From Deltaproteobacteria bacterium (GTDB lineage Bacteria; Myxococcota; Myxococcia; Myxococcales; SZAS-1): a DNA stretch of 64,000 nucleotides. Below the pieces are notes generated by a model. It saw only the letters and a program-made list of their open reading frames with translations, had not been told where the DNA came from and made no database searches. Position 1 is the stretch's first letter, and every line of letters begins with the position of its first letter. Shown here piece by piece: positions 61,544 through 64,000 of the stretch. The stretch lies in the NCBI GenBank assembly GCA_018266075.1, contig JAFEBB010000017.1, forward strand, positions 57,316-121,315, in the 5' to 3' direction. The position numbers and the translations under genes were made by a program.

Positions 61544-62979
61544 AGCCGTGGGTGCTCGTGATGTCTTCGGCCCACTGGGAGCGCCTGCAGAGCCATCATT
61601 TTCCCGGCGACCACGACGAGCACGGCTCCGTACTCATCTGCGGGGTCATGGAGAGCTCCCGTGAGCGCCGCTTGCTGGTGCGCGACGTGGTGCTGGCCCT
61701 GGACGGCCAGCACTATGTACCGGGCACGAGGGGCTACCGGGCGCTCACCGGGGCCTTCGTGTCCGAGCAGATTGGCCGCTGCGCGGACGAGAAGCTGGCC
61801 TACCTCGCTGTGCACAATCACCTCGGCGGCGACTCGGTGGCGTTCTCGGGCCCCGACCTGGCCTCCCACGAGCGGGGCTACCCCGCGCTGCTCGACATCA
61901 CCGAGGGCGGCCCGGTCGGCGCGCTCGTCATCACGGAGCGTGCCGTCGCCGGCGATATCTGGGAGCTCCGGGGGCGCGCTGAAGTGTCGAAGACGGTCGT
62001 CATCGGCGCGAACCGGCGGATCTTCTACCCGCGTCGCGCCGACGTGCCCGCAGCGGTGGACGCGATGTACGACCGCCAGGCGCGCCTCTTCGGCTCCGCT
62101 GGCCAGCAGCTGCTGCAGTCGTCGCGTATCGGCGTCATCGGCGCCGGCGGCGCTGGGTCCCTCATCGGCCAAGCGCTGTACCACCTGGGCGCGGGGGAGG
62201 TCGTGGTCGTCGACGACGACCATGCCGAGGACAGCAACCGTCCGCGAATCGTCGGCTCCAGACCGTCGGATGTGGGGCGGAACCTGCTCGGCAGGGCCAA
62301 GGTTGCCATGGCCAGGCGGCTCGCGCGGGCCACCAACCCGAACGTTCGCTTCGTTGGCCTTGTGGCCAACGTCGCCCACCCCAAGGTGGCCGAGCAACTG
62401 CGCAACGTCGACGCGCTCTTCCTGGCGGCGGACTCGATGCAGGCGCGCCATGTGTTCAATGCGCTCTGCCACCAGTACCTCATCCCTGGTTTCCAGGTGG
62501 GCGCGAAGGCCAAGGTGGACGAGCACGGCAGGATCGAGGACGCGTTCGCCGTCAGCCGCTACGTCGGCCCTGGCGGTAGCTGCCTCTGGTGCTGCGGCTT
62601 GATCAGTGCCACGCGCCTTCAGGACGAGGCGTTGTCGCCGGAGGTCCGAGCGGGCATCGAGTACGTTCAAGGCGTCAAGGAGCCGAGCGTGATCACCATG
62701 AACATGATGAGCTCGTCGTTCGCGCTGAACGACTTTCTCTTCATGTTCACCGGTCTGCACACCACGAATGACCTGGGCCACCGGCGCTACGACTTTCTGG
62801 ACAGGAACCCCGTCAGCGAGGTGCCCCTGCCGTGCCGTGCGAGCTGTCGTGAGTGCACGCAGCGGTATGGACAGGGTGACCGCGCGCGGCTCCCGGTCAT
62901 GTTGGTGGACGGCAGACCGCGCTGTGGCATCAAGCGCGCCCTCGACGATCTTTCGGTGCGCCTGATGCGTCGTCGTTGA
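61525..62979 (+). CDS. JAB isopeptidase fused to ThiF/E1-like adenylating enzyme
   Basis: 484 residues. The N-terminal JAB domain has a JAMM-like metal site LAYLAVHNHLGGDSVAFSGP with His97, His99, Ser108 and Asp111. The His-to-Ser gap is one residue longer than the classical JAMM spacing. The E1 domain follows: MYDRQARLFG, then VIGAGGAGSLIGQALYHLGA (residues 206-212) and DDHAEDSNRPR. Cys pairs CLWCC and CRASCREC probably hold zinc. E1 adenylates the ubiquitin-like protein, and JAB would remove or process it. Fusing both on one chain is a known bacterial layout. Confidence 0.87.
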   Translation: MVAQELKPWVLVMSSAHWERLQSHHFPGDHDEHGSVLICGVMESSRERRLLVRDVVLALDGQHYVPGTRGYRALTGAFVSEQIGRCADEKLAYLAVHNHLGGDSVAFSGPDLASHERGYPALLDITEGGPVGALVITERAVAGDIWELRGRAEVSKTVVIGANRRIFYPRRADVPAAVDAMYDRQARLFGSAGQQLLQSSRIGVIGAGGAGSLIGQALYHLGAGEVVVVDDDHAEDSNRPRIVGSRPSDVGRNLLGRAKVAMARRLARATNPNVRFVGLVANVAHPKVAEQLRNVDALFLAADSMQARHVFNALCHQYLIPGFQVGAKAKVDEHGRIEDAFAVSRYVGPGGSCLWCCGLISATRLQDEALSPEVRAGIEYVQGVKEPSVITMNMMSSSFALNDFLFMFTGLHTTNDLGHRRYDFLDRNPVSEVPLPCRASCRECTQRYGQGDRARLPVMLVDGRPRCGIKRALDDLSVRLMRRR

Positions 62980-63049
62980 ACGCGCGGGCCATGCGGGTGC
63001 GCGTCGGCGCTCGAGCGGCTCGCGTTGTCCACAGCGACCGAGGTCGCGT

Positions 63050-63301
63050 GGGCGCATCCCCATTTCGAACGCGTTCACCGAGCGCTCGATGCGCGGTCCG
63101 GTGGTCGGCCGCAAAAACCACTACGGCTCGCGCTCGCAGCGCGGGACGGAGGTCGCCGCGCTCTTCTACTCCCTGCTAGAGAGCGCAAAGCTCTGCGGCG
63201 TCGAGCCCAAGGCGTATCTGCGCGCGGCGGCGCTCGCCGCGCTCGCTGGTGAGCCCATCCCGCTGCCGCACGAACTCAAGGCTTCGGCGGCAGCACCGTA
63301 G
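63050..63301 (+). pseudogene. IS66 transposase TnpC, C-terminal fragment
   Basis: The frame reads GRIPISNAFTERSMRGPVVG, then RKNHYGSRSQRGTEVAALFY and SLLESAKLCGVEPKAYL, matching the conserved end of IS66 transposases (NNxxERxLRGxVxGRKN). It has no start and none of the DDE core. The fragment begins in mid-domain and overlaps the end of the tnpB frame on the other strand. Confidence 0.85.
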
Positions 63302-63647
63302 CGGCAGCGCGAAGGCGAATCTGCTCCGGGCCGTCGACGAGCACCTCGAAGCTGGCGACCATTCGCGGGTCGTCGGCGAAGTCCTCGCGTTTCACCTGCA
63401 CGAAGCTGTCGTAGATGGAGAGCATCAGATCGCGGCCCTCGGGCGGCAGGCCCTTCGCGATGTGCTTCCGTGTCTCGGCCACGTGCTGAGTGCCGTGAAA
63501 GTCGTCGACCACGACGGCGTTCCACACTGTCACCGCGATCTGCACGAGAGAGCGCAGACTTACGTTGGAGAGCCCGTCGTAGGTCTTCCGCAGGTTCACG
63601 GGCTGCGTGGCGACGTACACCCGCACTGCACGCGGCAGGAGGATCAC
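63276..63647 (-). CDS. Chimeric IS66 TnpB start joined to an unknown domain
   Basis: 123 residues from a GTG that overlaps tnpA by four bases. The first 27 residues are TnpB (VILLPRAVRVYVATQPVNLR, then KTYDGLS). After NVSLRSL the sequence no longer follows TnpB: IAVTVWNAVVVDDFHGTQHV, then AETRKHIAKGLPPEGRDLML and DSFVQVKREDFADDP. This second part is unknown to me. It looks like a host or other gene fused by deletion or insertion. The frame is open to a stop at 63276. Confidence 0.6.
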   Translation of the reverse strand: MILLPRAVRVYVATQPVNLRKTYDGLSNVSLRSLVQIAVTVWNAVVVDDFHGTQHVAETRKHIAKGLPPEGRDLMLSIYDSFVQVKREDFADDPRMVASFEVLVDGPEQIRLRAAATVLPPKP

Positions 63648-63949
63648 CGGGAGAGTGCCTGCGACAATGCCGCGCGCCACTCCACGGGCAGCGCCTCGGC
63701 GTTCTCGGCCTCGACCACCAGCACGCCGAGCTGGACTCTCACTCCTCCTGCAAACGCGCTGCGCTCGCGAACCATCGCGTGCACCAGCCTGGGTGCGTGC
63801 TCCCAATCGCCGAGTCGGTCGCGCCACCACGCCAGCCGCTGCACGCGCAGCCCGCGCTCCAGCGCGAACCCGCGCATGGACTTGCCACTCGCGCGCCACG
63901 CCTCGAGCACTTCGCGTGCTCGGGTTTCCGTCCAGCGACTCGAATCCAT
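63644..63949 (-). CDS. IS66 accessory protein TnpA
   Basis: 101 residues from ATG 63949. The HTH part RWTETRAREVLEAWRASGKS, then MRGFALERGLRVQRLAWWRD, is typical of the small IS66 TnpA. The rest is an Ala/Val-rich tail. It overlaps the chimeric tnpB by GTGA. Without intact TnpB and TnpC it has no transposition role here. Confidence 0.85.
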   Translation of the reverse strand: MDSSRWTETRAREVLEAWRASGKSMRGFALERGLRVQRLAWWRDRLGDWEHAPRLVHAMVRERSAFAGGVRVQLGVLVVEAENAEALPVEWRAALSQALSR

Positions 63950-64000
63950 GACTCGCCTCCGAGGGCGAGCTTGCGTCACGCCACCGCGGCCGTCAGCACG

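Larger units (their letters stand above)
63050..63949. mobile_element. Broken and rearranged IS66-family element
   Basis: IS66 elements normally carry tnpA, tnpB and tnpC on one strand. Here tnpA and a chimeric tnpB read leftwards, while only the end of tnpC survives on the other strand, tail to tail with tnpB. An inversion or the overlap of two copies followed by deletion explains this. It is not expected to move. Confidence 0.7.
30054..64000. mobile_element. Genomic (defence) island beside tRNA-Thr
   Basis: From the tRNA onward the gene content changes from housekeeping genes to an integrase, IS elements, a TerB/BrxD/helicase operon, Wadjet, Zorya, a toxin-antitoxin pair and a ubiquitin-like operon. 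IS66 debris follows at the right edge. The left boundary at tRNA-Thr is supported by the adjacent integrase. The right boundary and the second att copy are not in view. Confidence 0.6.

Noticed and set aside
60876..62979. Type II/III CBASS with ubiquitin-like accessory genes
   Set aside because: There is no cGAS/DncV-like nucleotidyltransferase or effector next to the E1/E2/JAB genes.

Overview
The window looks like chromosomal DNA of a myxobacterium or close relative. It is very GC-rich, the ribosomal order is rplY-pth-rpsF-rpsR-rplI, and there are several eukaryote-type Ser/Thr kinases, one fused to a cyclase-like domain. There is also a small protein of a kind I associate with myxobacteria. 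Species cannot be named from sequence alone.

Layout. (1) Positions 1 to about 6835 are one end of a mobile element: a primase running off the left edge, divergent repressor genes, a sigma-factor-like protein and an excisionase-like gene. It stops inside the anticodon loop of what reads as the 5' half of a selenocysteine tRNA gene (6829-6868, minus strand). (2) Positions 6925-29941 are ordinary chromosome. They hold a GntR-controlled alcohol/aldehyde oxidation cluster with two copies of a perfect operator, the ribosomal operon, an Hsp70-like protein, a kinase-cyclase fusion, ferrochelatase, a second kinase, a dipeptidase-like lipoprotein, two nucleotidyltransferases and NDH-2. (3) A tRNA-Thr(CGT) at 29978-30053 marks the start of a genomic island that runs to the right edge. 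Its integrase has lost canonical catalytic residues, and it is followed by an IS3-family element.

The island is mostly anti-invader machinery. On the minus strand is a four-gene operon: a RecB-like nuclease/helicase, a membrane-anchored TerB-N/TerB-C protein, a BrxD-like ATPase and an Lhr-like helicase. I do not know this four-gene set as a named defence system, and it is the best candidate for something new. A 322-bp divergent region with a perfect 14-bp palindrome separates it from a complete Wadjet operon (jetABCD, probably type II). A complete type I Zorya operon (zorABCD) follows directly on the same strand.

Right of Zorya lie an unknown coiled-coil protein, a truncated helix-turn-helix gene, a frameshifted myxobacterial-type small gene and a HigB/HigA-ImmA toxin-antitoxin pair. 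Divergent from the pair is a compact ubiquitin-like operon: a multi-ubiquitin-type beta-grasp protein, an E2-like protein with no cysteine at all, and a JAB-E1 fusion. The window ends in broken IS66 genes.

All functions are read from motifs and gene order. No searches were run.
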